Shown: positions 1 through 6,561, counted from the first letter of the stretch. The stretch is 7,778 nt of DNA from an uncultured Acidimicrobiaceae bacterium (GCA_937868025.1 CALMLJ010000665.1:1-7778); one strand, 5' to 3'. Notes: generated by a model not told the origin, from the letters alone. Numbers and translations: made by a program.

Positions 1-85
1 CGACGTGTTCGACCTGGACCGAGGCGTCCGGGACCGCTCCGCGGGGCAACAGCGCGTTGCCCCCCAGGGCGATCAGGATGCGCAC
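1..85 (-). CDS. arcC: Carbamate kinase, N-terminal fragment (runs off the left edge)
   Basis: Read leftward from a GTG at 85-83, the frame encodes 28 residues beginning V-R-I-L-I-A-L-G-G-N-A-L-L-P-R-G and stays open to the window edge. The opening beta strand followed by the Gly-Gly-Asn-Ala-Leu-Leu nucleotide-binding loop is the characteristic N-terminus of carbamate kinase, an amino-acid-kinase-fold cytoplasmic enzyme that makes ATP from carbamoyl phosphate and ADP (arginine deiminase and related fermentative pathways). The start lies 13 bases inside the end of the upstream stress-protein gene, so the two are almost certainly co-transcribed and probably translationally coupled; no clear Shine-Dalgarno is seen. 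Other amino acid kinases share the fold, but the GGNALL signature so close to the start favours carbamate kinase. The catalytic C-terminal part is outside the window, so integrity cannot be judged. Confidence 0.8.
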   Translation of the reverse strand, partial: MRILIALGGNALLPRGAVPDASVQVEHV

Positions 86-1047
86 TCGAGCACCGGCCCA
101 TCGACCTCCGGGATGGCCGCTGCGGGCACGACCACCACCGGGCAGTTCGCCGTTCGCACGCAGTGGCGACCGGTCGAACCCACCATGCGCTCCACCAGAC
201 CGTGGGGGCGAGGCGTGCCGACGACCAACATCGACGCGCCGGCGGACGCCTCGACCAGGCGTTGCGCCGCATCGCCGACGACCACGCGCCACGCCACCGA
301 ACGCGGCCGGCCACCGATCACGGCCACCTCCGTCAGCAAATGGTCGAGGAACCGTCGCACGTTCTTGGACGTCACCTCGTCGACGTCGGGAGGCAACTCG
401 GCGAGGTCGGGGCGCAGGACCGAATCGACCTCGTGGGCATGGACCACGACCAGCCGACGACCGAGGCGACCGGCCTCGAGGACCGCCCACCGCAGCGCGT
501 CGCGCGCCGCAGGGGTGTCCTCCACACCGACGACCACCGGGCCGTCGGCAGGAGCGGACGCCTGTTCGCCGACAACGACGACCGGAACCGACGAGAGCGC
601 CAGGCACCGTTCGGCCACCGACCCGAGCACCGCCCGGGCGAGCGTGCCCCGCCCGTGAGTCCCCACGACCAGCATCCCGGCGTGCCGCGAACTCTCGCTG
701 AGTACCGTTGCAGGCTCGCCGGCGACCGCGATCGTCTCGACGGCGGGAGCGCCCGCGCCGAGTCGCGTCCGGACCGTCTCGGCGGCCTCGGTCACGATCT
801 CCTCGGCCGCCGCCTCGAAGATCGTCGGATCGACGAAGGTCGGCGGCACGACCGGGGTCGTGAACGCGAGCGCAGGAACGACCCACGCCGCAACGATCCG
901 GAGTGGCACACCCCGTTGCGCCGCCTCGACGGCAGCCCACAGGAGCGCCTGGGTCGAGTCGGACGACCCGTCGACGCCGACAACGACCGGGCGGGAACCC
1001 GCGGGAAGGTGGTGAAGGTAGGAGTCCATGGCTCCCATCGTCGACAT
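73..1047 (-). CDS. Universal stress protein, tandem UspA domains
   Basis: A 324-residue soluble protein made of two UspA domains (about residues 19-160 and 168-309), each an alpha/beta ATP-binding fold. Domain 1 starts with VVVGVDGS (Asp26) and carries a complete G-2X-G-9X-G-S nucleotide motif (Gly129, Gly132, Gly142-Ser143). Domain 2 starts with VVVGVED (Glu176 in place of the usual Asp), and its motif has Arg280 where the second Gly should be, so only the first site looks canonical. Length and architecture match the actinobacterial tandem Usps such as Rv1996, which neighbours ctpF in M. tuberculosis and belongs to the DosR regulon. It is divergent from the P-type ATPase operon here and overlaps the downstream carbamate kinase start. 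The start is uncertain: ATG at 1047 gives the longest form, but ATGs at 1038 and 1029 are in frame and also precede the first domain. The 1029 start fits the operator spacing better and leaves 318 residues. Confidence 0.93.
   Translation of the reverse strand: MSTMGAMDSYLHHLPAGSRPVVVGVDGSSDSTQALLWAAVEAAQRGVPLRIVAAWVVPALAFTTPVVPPTFVDPTIFEAAAEEIVTEAAETVRTRLGAGAPAVETIAVAGEPATVLSESSRHAGMLVVGTHGRGTLARAVLGSVAERCLALSSVPVVVVGEQASAPADGPVVVGVEDTPAARDALRWAVLEAGRLGRRLVVVHAHEVDSVLRPDLAELPPDVDEVTSKNVRRFLDHLLTEVAVIGGRPRSVAWRVVVGDAAQRLVEASAGASMLVVGTPRPHGLVERMVGSTGRHCVRTANCPVVVVPAAAIPEVDGPVLECAS
1037..1042 (-). promoter_or_regulatory. Possible -10 element for usp (GACGAT)
   Basis: On the minus strand GACGAT (1042 to 1037) has the A at position 2 and T at position 6 that matter most in actinobacterial -10 elements, though the first base is not T. 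Its 3' end is 7-8 bases from the in-frame ATG at 1029. The centre of the left DosR-like arm lies about 43 bases upstream of that ATG, as expected for an activator overlapping the -35 region of a leaderless transcript. This would place the true usp start at 1029 rather than 1047. The motif is weak and common. Confidence 0.25.
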
Positions 1048-1065
1048 GGCCGTAGGACCGGGACA

Positions 1066-1100
1066 GGGCCAAAGGTCACCACGGCCGTGACCTTCGACCC
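1066..1100. promoter_or_regulatory. Divergent operator: 35-base inverted repeat of two DosR-like boxes
   Basis: The left arm GGGCCAAAGGTCAC (1066-1079) and the right arm GTGACCTTCGACCC (1087-1100) are inverted copies matching at 12 of 14 positions, with eight perfectly paired innermost bases, separated by 7 bases. Read toward the gene it faces, each arm is GTGACCTTTGGCCC (usp side) or GTGACCTTCGACCC (operon side). Each matches 10 of 14 positions of the remembered mycobacterial DosR core GGGACTTTAGTCCC. The two arms are 21 bases apart centre to centre, two helical turns, which would put two bound dimers on the same face. It sits in the only real intergenic space of the left half, between divergent stress genes. 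The repeat is seen directly; assignment to a DosR/NarL-class regulator is inference from motif resemblance and gene content. A different dimeric repressor binding the inner AAGGTCAC/GTGACCTT palindrome is the main alternative. Confidence 0.65.
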
Positions 1101-1123
1101 TGCCGAAGCGCCGCAGTTCCGAC

Positions 1124-1129
1124 GACCAT
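1124..1129 (+). promoter_or_regulatory. Possible -10 element for the rightward operon (GACCAT)
   Basis: GACCAT has A at position 2 and T at position 6 and ends 7 bases before the ATG at 1136. The centre of the right DosR-like arm (1093.5) is 42.5 bases upstream of that ATG. It mirrors the arrangement on the usp side (GACGAT at nearly the same offset). No Shine-Dalgarno precedes the ATG, which agrees with a leaderless mRNA starting at or next to 1136. The hexamer is poor on its own; the support is the shared spacing. Confidence 0.28.
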
Positions 1130-1135
1130 GCACGA

Positions 1136-1894
1136 ATGAATCTCTCCGACCGGTCCGGACCGGTCCGACCGAACGGCGGCCTCGGAGCGCTCCAGGCCGT
1201 GTGGACCGACGGCTTCGACGAGATGCGCCCCCTCCTCCGGACGATTCGGGACCGCGACGCCCAGCGCCGGATCGAGATCCTGGTGCTCCGTTACCTCGGT
1301 GGACGAGCCGAGCTCTTCGACCGGTTCGCCGACGGCTGGGCGGGACCGCCGTCCCTCGCCCACCACGACGCTGCGCTGCACCTGCATCGGCTCGCCCGCG
1401 ACGAGCTCCGCCGGACGGCGCGGAGCGGCGTGCTCAGCAGCGAGTTCAGAGATCTCCAGGCCCGGTGCTGCCGCCACCTCGAACTCGGCCGGGTCCGGTC
1501 CGTGCTGGTCGGCGGCGCCCCCTCCGAACGGTCGAGCCGGATCGCCGACGCGCTCGGCAACCGACATGGGGCCGTTGTGCTCCGCCATGGCGACGAGGGT
1601 CCCGACGAGGCGGGCCACCGCCACCTCCTGCAACGCGCCGAGCGGTTGCTGCACCTCGGCGAACACGTGGTGCTCGACGCCCCCTGGGCGAACGACCCCG
1701 TCCGTGAGGCGGCGCGGGATTCGGCACTCCGCTCGTCGTCCGACGTCGTCGAGCTGTGGTGCCACCCGCCGGTCCCCGACGGAGACCCCCACAGCTACGA
1801 CCCCTGGCCGGAGGCGACCGTCCTCGCCCCCGACCTCGGGCTGGATCACTCGGTCGACGTGGCGTCCGCAGCGTGCGGATGGCCGACACCGTGA
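1136..1894 (+). CDS. Degenerate relative of aminoglycoside-phosphotransferase/P-loop ATPase fusion protein (Rv2004c type)
   Basis: An intact 252-residue frame, about half the roughly 500 residues usual for this family. Residues 16-66 (ending in LGGRAELFDRFADG) resemble the stretch just before the catalytic loop of the phosphotransferase domain, but the expected His-Gly-Asp catalytic segment does not follow. Residues 100-215 align without gaps, from memory of the family, with the C-terminal P-loop kinase-like domain: the leading LVGG, then APSERSSR (128-135) where a Walker A Leu-Pro-Gly-Thr-Gly-Lys-Ser-Thr is expected, then AVVLRHGDE (146-154), GEHVVLDAPW (175-184) and DVVELWCHPPV (203-213). 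The Walker lysine is replaced by Ser133, so nucleotide binding is probably lost. Rv2004c is a DosR-regulon member, which suits the operator just upstream. The gene leads a four-gene operon and overlaps the ATPase start by 16 bases. It could be a decaying gene kept for translational coupling, or a repurposed scaffold; the uninterrupted frame argues against simple decay. Confidence 0.7.
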   Translation: MNLSDRSGPVRPNGGLGALQAVWTDGFDEMRPLLRTIRDRDAQRRIEILVLRYLGGRAELFDRFADGWAGPPSLAHHDAALHLHRLARDELRRTARSGVLSSEFRDLQARCCRHLELGRVRSVLVGGAPSERSSRIADALGNRHGAVVLRHGDEGPDEAGHRHLLQRAERLLHLGEHVVLDAPWANDPVREAARDSALRSSSDVVELWCHPPVPDGDPHSYDPWPEATVLAPDLGLDHSVDVASAACGWPTP

Positions 1895-4506
1895 CCCTCA
1901 CGACCGGCGACGGTACGGCGGCCACGCCGGCACCCGCCACGACGGGCCTGACCGACGCCGAGGCGGATCGCCGCCACCGCGCCGACGGGCCCAACCGTGT
2001 GCCCCCACCCCCGCCGCGACCGGCGTGGCGACGGCTCCTCGGCGAACTCACCCACTTCTTTGCGCTCATGCTCTGGGTCGCCGGCGCCCTGGCCGTGGTC
2101 GCAGGGATGCCACAGCTCGGGGTCGCCATCTTCGTCGTCATCGTCGTCAACGGACTGTTCGCCTTCGCCCAGGAGGGTCGGGCCGAGCAGGCGGCACAAC
2201 GCCTTCGGGAGCTCCTCCCGGCGAGCGTCATCGTGGTTCGAGACGGTGCGCCGCGATCGATCGACGCCGCCGACGTCGTCGTGGGCGACCTCGTGGTGCT
2301 CGCCCCGGGCGACCGGGTCCCCGCCGACATCGAGCTCGTCGACGCCGACGGGGTGTCGTTCGACACCTCGACCCTCACCGGTGAGAGCGTGCCGGTGGCC
2401 GCCGGCCCCGGTGACGCTGCGTTCGCCGGCACCTACCTCGTCACCGGGTCGGGAACCGGCGTCGTGACCGGGATCGCCGGGAGCACACGGCTGGCCGGGA
2501 TCGCCCACCTGGCCGCCACGGTCCAGCACCCGCGGAGCCCGCTCGCCCACGAGATCGATCGGGTGGTCAGGGTCGTCGCCGTGATCGCCGTCGCGGTCGG
2601 CGTCGTCTTCTTCGGGTTGTCCCTCCTCCTCGGCTCACCGGCCCGCGACGGCCTGCTGTTCGCCATCGGGGTCACGGTGGCGTTGGTGCCCGAGGGGCTC
2701 CTGCCCACCATGACGTTGTCGTTGGCGATGGGCGCACAGCGGATGGCGCAGCGCAACGCCCTGGTCCGACACCTCGAAGCCGTCGAAACGCTCGGCTCGA
2801 CGACCTTCATCTGCACCGACAAGACGGGCACGCTGACCCGCAACCAGATGACCGTCGTGAGGGTGTGGACCCCCGCCGGTGACGTCGCGATCGACGGGCC
2901 AGGCTACGAGCCGACGGGTTCGGTCACGGGCGGGGTCGACGCGACCTCGGCCGCGACGCGTGTGGCCGAGGTCGCGCTCGCCGCGTCCCAGGGCCGGGTA
3001 CGCGACCATGACGGGGCGTGGGTCGCAGTGGGCGACCCGATGGAGGCGGCCATCGACGCGCTGGCGCGGCGGCTCGCCGGATCGACCGATGCCGTCGCCA
3101 CGCCGACGATCCTGCGCCGCAACGCGTTCGACCCAACCCGGCGCCGGGAGTCCGTGCTCGTCGACGGGGCCCTGTACGTGAAAGGAGCGCCAGATGCGGT
3201 GCTCGGCCGGTGCCGCGACCGGACAGCGGTTGACACGGCGACCCGGGCCCTCGACGAGATGACCGCCGCCGGTCTCCGGGTGCTGGCCATCGCGTCGCGC
3301 CCGGCGCAGGGAGCGACCGACTGGACCTCGATCGACGAGGCCGAGTCCGATCTCGACCTCGTGGGCCTGATCGCACTCCACGACCCGCCTCGGACCAACG
3401 TCGCCGCAGCGATCGCCGCCGCCCGCTCAGCCGGGGTGAAGTTGGCGATGGTGACCGGTGACCACCCTGCGACGGCGCGGGCGATCGCCGCCCAGGTGGG
3501 GTTCTTCGTCGGCGACGAACTCGTGATCGAGGGCAAGGACCTGCCGACCGACGACGACCTGCTCGGCGCGTTGATCGACCACGACGGAGTGGTCATCGGG
3601 CGCGTCACACCCGAGGACAAGCTGCGCATCGCGACGGCGTTGCAGGCCCGCGGGCACGTCGTCGCCATGACGGGCGACGGCGCCAACGACGGGCCCGCCC
3701 TGCAGCGGGCCGACGTGGGCGTGGCCATGGGGCGTAGCGGCACCGACGTCGCCCGCGAGGCGGCCGACCTGGTGCTCCTCGACGACGACTTCGCGACGAT
3801 CGTCGCGGCGATCGAGCAGGGTCGGGCCACGTTCTCCAACATCCGCCGGTTCCTCACCTATCACCTGACCGACAACGTGGCAGAGCTCACGCCGTTCGCC
3901 GTCTGGGCGCTGTCGGGCGGCCGGTTCCCGCTCGCCCTCGGGGTGCTGCAGATCCTCTGTCTCGACATCGGCACCGATCTCCTTCCGGCGTTGGGCCTCG
4001 GCAACGAACCTCCCTCGGAGGGCACCCTCAGCCGGCCGCCCGAGGGCCGCCACCTGATCGACCGTTCGCTGATCGTCCGGGTGTTCGGGGTGCTCGGGCC
4101 CGTCGAAGCGTTGATGGAGATGACGGCGTTCGTCGTCGCGCTCGTCGCCGCCGGGTGGCGACCGGGCGACGACTTCCCCACCGGCCACGCGCTCCTGGCG
4201 GCGTCGGGCGCAGCCTTCGCCGCGGTGGTGTTCGGGCAGATGGCCAACGCGTTCGCCTGCCGCAGCGCCACCCGGCCGGTGGGCCTGCGGTCGTGGCGAG
4301 GCAACCGGTACGTGACCGGCGCTGTCGTCGTCGAGCTGGCGGTCCTGGTCGGGTTCCTGTGCATCCCCGCCGTCGCCGACCTGCTCGAGCATGCCGCTCC
4401 CCCGCTCGCCGGCCTCGTCGCAGCCGGCGCCGCCATCCCGGCGGTACTGTTCGCGGATCGTGCCCACAAGTCGATTCGCGGCCGCCGGCGCCCGACCCCG
4501 GCCTGA
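1879..4506 (+). CDS. P2-type cation-transporting P-type ATPase (CtpF-like)
   Basis: An 875-residue inner-membrane pump that moves cations using ATP. In order: cytoplasmic N-terminal cation-ATPase segment (about 15-65), M1-M2 (about 55-100), actuator domain with TGES (167-170), M4 with PEGLL (271-275), phosphorylation site DKTGTLT (Asp314), nucleotide-binding domain with KGAPD (435-439), TGDH (526-529), hinge motif TGDGAND (598-604), M5 with YHLTDNVAE (661-669) and M6 with LCLDIGTD (693-700), then M7-M10 to about residue 865. No heavy-metal Cys-Pro-Cys motif or metal-binding N-domain is present, so it is P2 rather than P1B. M. tuberculosis CtpF (about 905 residues, DosR regulon) is the closest named relative by length and context. 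The M4-M6 residues, however, resemble Na,K/H,K-type pumps, leaving the ion open (Ca2+, Na+, K+ or H+). ATG at 1879 was chosen because the longer upstream reading from 1756 is low-complexity Arg/Pro shadow of the preceding gene; GTG at 1873 is also possible. Confidence 0.95.
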   Translation: MADTVTLTTGDGTAATPAPATTGLTDAEADRRHRADGPNRVPPPPPRPAWRRLLGELTHFFALMLWVAGALAVVAGMPQLGVAIFVVIVVNGLFAFAQEGRAEQAAQRLRELLPASVIVVRDGAPRSIDAADVVVGDLVVLAPGDRVPADIELVDADGVSFDTSTLTGESVPVAAGPGDAAFAGTYLVTGSGTGVVTGIAGSTRLAGIAHLAATVQHPRSPLAHEIDRVVRVVAVIAVAVGVVFFGLSLLLGSPARDGLLFAIGVTVALVPEGLLPTMTLSLAMGAQRMAQRNALVRHLEAVETLGSTTFICTDKTGTLTRNQMTVVRVWTPAGDVAIDGPGYEPTGSVTGGVDATSAATRVAEVALAASQGRVRDHDGAWVAVGDPMEAAIDALARRLAGSTDAVATPTILRRNAFDPTRRRESVLVDGALYVKGAPDAVLGRCRDRTAVDTATRALDEMTAAGLRVLAIASRPAQGATDWTSIDEAESDLDLVGLIALHDPPRTNVAAAIAAARSAGVKLAMVTGDHPATARAIAAQVGFFVGDELVIEGKDLPTDDDLLGALIDHDGVVIGRVTPEDKLRIATALQARGHVVAMTGDGANDGPALQRADVGVAMGRSGTDVAREAADLVLLDDDFATIVAAIEQGRATFSNIRRFLTYHLTDNVAELTPFAVWALSGGRFPLALGVLQILCLDIGTDLLPALGLGNEPPSEGTLSRPPEGRHLIDRSLIVRVFGVLGPVEALMEMTAFVVALVAAGWRPGDDFPTGHALLAASGAAFAAVVFGQMANAFACRSATRPVGLRSWRGNRYVTGAVVVELAVLVGFLCIPAVADLLEHAAPPLAGLVAAGAAIPAVLFADRAHKSIRGRRRPTPA

Positions 4507-4507
4507 C

Positions 4508-5311
4508 GTGGACCCGCGGGTCCACCGGTTGACCGACCTCCTCGGCGCCGTCGTCGTCGACGGGACGGGCCGACGCATCGGCCGGGTGGCCGACCTGACG
4601 CTCCGTCTCGGACACGGCGACGCGACCGTCGACCGGTTGCTCGTCCGCCGCAGCGGGGCCACGACGACGCTCCCGTGGACGGCAGTGCGACGCGTCGACG
4701 TCCGACGTATCAGCGTCGGGACCCCGGGCGAGCCGGCTGTGGAGGCGCTGCGCCGAACCGACGAACCGCTCAGGCCCGACGAGGCACTCGCGTCCGACGA
4801 ACTCCTGCTCGGCCGCGACGTGCTCGACACCCAGATCGTCGACCTCGACGGCCGCCGACTGGTCCGGGTCGCGGACGTCCTGCTCGCCGAAGGTCCCGAC
4901 GGATCGCTCGTCGCCGTCGCCGCCCACATCGGGTTCGGAGCCGTGCTCCGGCGCCTCGGTCTGCGGCGACTGGGCCGCCGGCTCCACGACGACGCGGTGG
5001 CGTGGGAAGCGCTGCACCTCACGTCGGCGAGGGGCCACACCGTCCAGCTCGCCACCCCGGCCGCCGTGGTGCACCACCTGACACCCGATGACCTCGGTGT
5101 CCTGCTCGATGCCGTGACGACCCAGGCGGGTGTGGAGATCGTCCGCGCCGTCCACCCCGACCTGGCGACCGCCGCTCTGGCGACCTCGCACCCCCACACG
5201 CTCCGGCGGCTCAACCGGGCGCTCCATCACCCGGACTCCGTGCCCGTCCGGCGTACCCGCCGCCACGACGGGTGGCGACGTCGCATCTCCCCCCATCGGA
5301 TGCCGCGGTGA
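4508..5311 (+). CDS. PRC-barrel / MgtE-N-like soluble protein, probable partner of the Nramp transporter
   Basis: A 267-residue soluble protein with no membrane segments. Two PRC-barrel-like repeats are visible: residues 8-66 (LLGAVVVDGTGRRIGRVADL then a strand pair) and 99-147 (LLGRDVLDTQIVDLDGRRLV then VADVLL). Residues 189-240 (HHLTPDDLGVLLDAV, later AVHPDLATAAL and LRRLNRAL) resemble the helical repeats of the MgtE intracellular N domain, which senses Mg2+ in the MgtE channel. The usual CBS domains are absent, and the last 20 residues form an Arg-rich tail. It follows the ATPase stop by one base and ends in a 4-base GTGA overlap with the Nramp gene, so it is probably made in fixed proportion to that transporter and may gate or sense ions for it. 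GTG at 4508 was chosen over ATG 4391 because the latter would add 39 Pro/Ser-rich residues wholly inside the ATPase gene. The functional role is inference. Confidence 0.75.
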   Translation: MDPRVHRLTDLLGAVVVDGTGRRIGRVADLTLRLGHGDATVDRLLVRRSGATTTLPWTAVRRVDVRRISVGTPGEPAVEALRRTDEPLRPDEALASDELLLGRDVLDTQIVDLDGRRLVRVADVLLAEGPDGSLVAVAAHIGFGAVLRRLGLRRLGRRLHDDAVAWEALHLTSARGHTVQLATPAAVVHHLTPDDLGVLLDAVTTQAGVEIVRAVHPDLATAALATSHPHTLRRLNRALHHPDSVPVRRTRRHDGWRRRISPHRMPR

Positions 5312-6561
5312 CCGACGTCGGCGTCACCGGTTCGGAGAACGGCCGCCGCGCCCGGGTCCTCGCCGTGCTGGCCGTGTTCGGCCCCGGCCTGCTCGCCGGG
5401 CTGTCCGACGACGACCCGGCCGGAATCACGACCTACTCGGTACTCGGCGCCGAGCACGGCTACCGGCTCCTGTGGGTGCTCACGGCCTCGACGGTCGCCC
5501 TCATCATGTTCCACCAGCTCGCCGCCCGCATGGGCGTCGCAACCGGCCAGGGCCTCGTCGGACTGGTCCGGCAACGCTCCGGAGTCCGCCGCGCCGCGCT
5601 CGTGACCGGCCTTCTGCTCGTCGCCAACATCGGCACCACCTGCGCCGAGTACGCCGGGATCGCCGCCGGGTTCGAGCTGTTCGGGGTGAGCCGTTACGTG
5701 AGCGTGCCGCTCGCCGCCGTGACCGTCGCAGCGTTCGTGATGCGCGCGAACTTCCACCGGGTCGAGCACGTGCTGATGGCGGTCAGCGCCGTGTTCCTGA
5801 CCTACATCGCCTCCGCGGTGCTGGCCCACCCCGACTGGAGCGCTGCCGCCGCCGGCCTGGTCGTCCCCCGGCTCCCCACGACTCGCGATGCCGTCCTCAT
5901 CGCGACGGCAACGGTCGGCACCACCCTGGCGCCCTGGGGCCTGAGCTTCATCCAGTCCTACGCCGTCGACAAACGCCTCACCCCGCGTGATCTTCGCTAC
6001 GAGAACCTCGACGTGATCGTCGGGTCGGTGCTCACGGGGGTGATCGGCTTCTTCGTCGTCGTCGCGTGCGCAGCGACGCTGCATCGCACCGGCACGCCGA
6101 TCGACGAGGCAGCCGACGCCGCCCGCGCGCTCGAGCCCGTCGCCGGCTCGATGGCATCGACCCTGTTCGCCGTGGGGCTCATCGGGTGTGCGCTGCTCGC
6201 CGCGGCGATCCTGCCGCTGTCGACGGCGTACTCGGTGTGCGAGTTCGTGGGGACCGAGGCGGCACTCGACGACGACGTCCGCCAGGCGCCCCTCTTCTAC
6301 GGATCGATGGGCGCCGTCGTGGCGATCTCGGCGGTGATCGTGCTGCTGCCGGGCATCTCGCTGATCCCGGTGATGGTGCTCACCCAGGTGCTCAACGCCG
6401 TGCTGCTGCTCCCGCTCCTCGTGTTCATGGTGTCGGCCGGCCGCGACGTCGACCTGATGGGCGACCTCGCCACCGGCCGTCGCGGTGCCATCGCCCAGGG
6501 TGCCGTGATCGCCGTGGTCACTGTGTGCGTGGGTGCGCTCGGGGTACTCGCCGTGACCTGA
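5308..6561 (+). CDS. Nramp-family divalent metal transporter, atypical metal site
   Basis: A 417-residue membrane protein with about 11 hydrophobic segments, the Nramp (SLC11) pattern. TM1 carries GPGLLAGLSDDDPAGITTYS (DDDPAG at 34-39), aligning with the canonical Asp-Pro-Gly-Asn metal loop but with Ala-Gly in place of Gly-Asn. TM6 carries GTTLAPWGLSFIQS (APWG at 208-211) where classical Nramps have Met-Pro-His-Asn, so the metal-selective Met and the following His and Asn are missing. TM3 has NIGTTCAEYAGIAAGFELFG, typical of the DDDP(S/A)G subgroup. Loss of the soft Met ligand is a hallmark of Nramp-related Mg2+ transporters, and the overlapping MgtE-N-like gene fits Mg2+ or Mn2+ better than Fe2+, but the substrate is inference. 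GTG at 5308 overlaps the preceding stop as GTGA, indicating coupled translation; an in-frame ATG at 5272 would add 12 residues. Confidence 0.88.
   Translation: MTDVGVTGSENGRRARVLAVLAVFGPGLLAGLSDDDPAGITTYSVLGAEHGYRLLWVLTASTVALIMFHQLAARMGVATGQGLVGLVRQRSGVRRAALVTGLLLVANIGTTCAEYAGIAAGFELFGVSRYVSVPLAAVTVAAFVMRANFHRVEHVLMAVSAVFLTYIASAVLAHPDWSAAAAGLVVPRLPTTRDAVLIATATVGTTLAPWGLSFIQSYAVDKRLTPRDLRYENLDVIVGSVLTGVIGFFVVVACAATLHRTGTPIDEAADAARALEPVAGSMASTLFAVGLIGCALLAAAILPLSTAYSVCEFVGTEAALDDDVRQAPLFYGSMGAVVAISAVIVLLPGISLIPVMVLTQVLNAVLLLPLLVFMVSAGRDVDLMGDLATGRRGAIAQGAVIAVVTVCVGALGVLAVT

Noticed and set aside
1128..1138. ATG at 1128 as a start or short leader peptide
   Set aside because: It reaches a TGA after three codons (Met-His-Glu), has no Shine-Dalgarno, and overlaps the predicted -10 hexamer; a functional leader cannot be supported.
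163..1707. Plus-strand open frame of 514 codons crossing the usp gene, the divergent operator and the next gene
   Set aside because: Composition is Arg/Asp/Pro/His-rich without family resemblance, and it runs antisense to a clear tandem Usp and then out of frame through the next gene.
1756..1878. Upstream extension of the P-type ATPase by 41 codons
   Set aside because: The added residues are Arg/Pro-rich, lie entirely inside the preceding gene, and have no counterpart in the family's N-terminus; ATG 1879 gives a normal start.
3427..5214. Long open frame of 595 codons on the minus strand opposite the ATPase and MgtE-like genes
   Set aside because: Arg/Ser/Pro-rich low-complexity translation with no recognisable domain; it is the expected high-GC shadow of two well-supported plus-strand genes.
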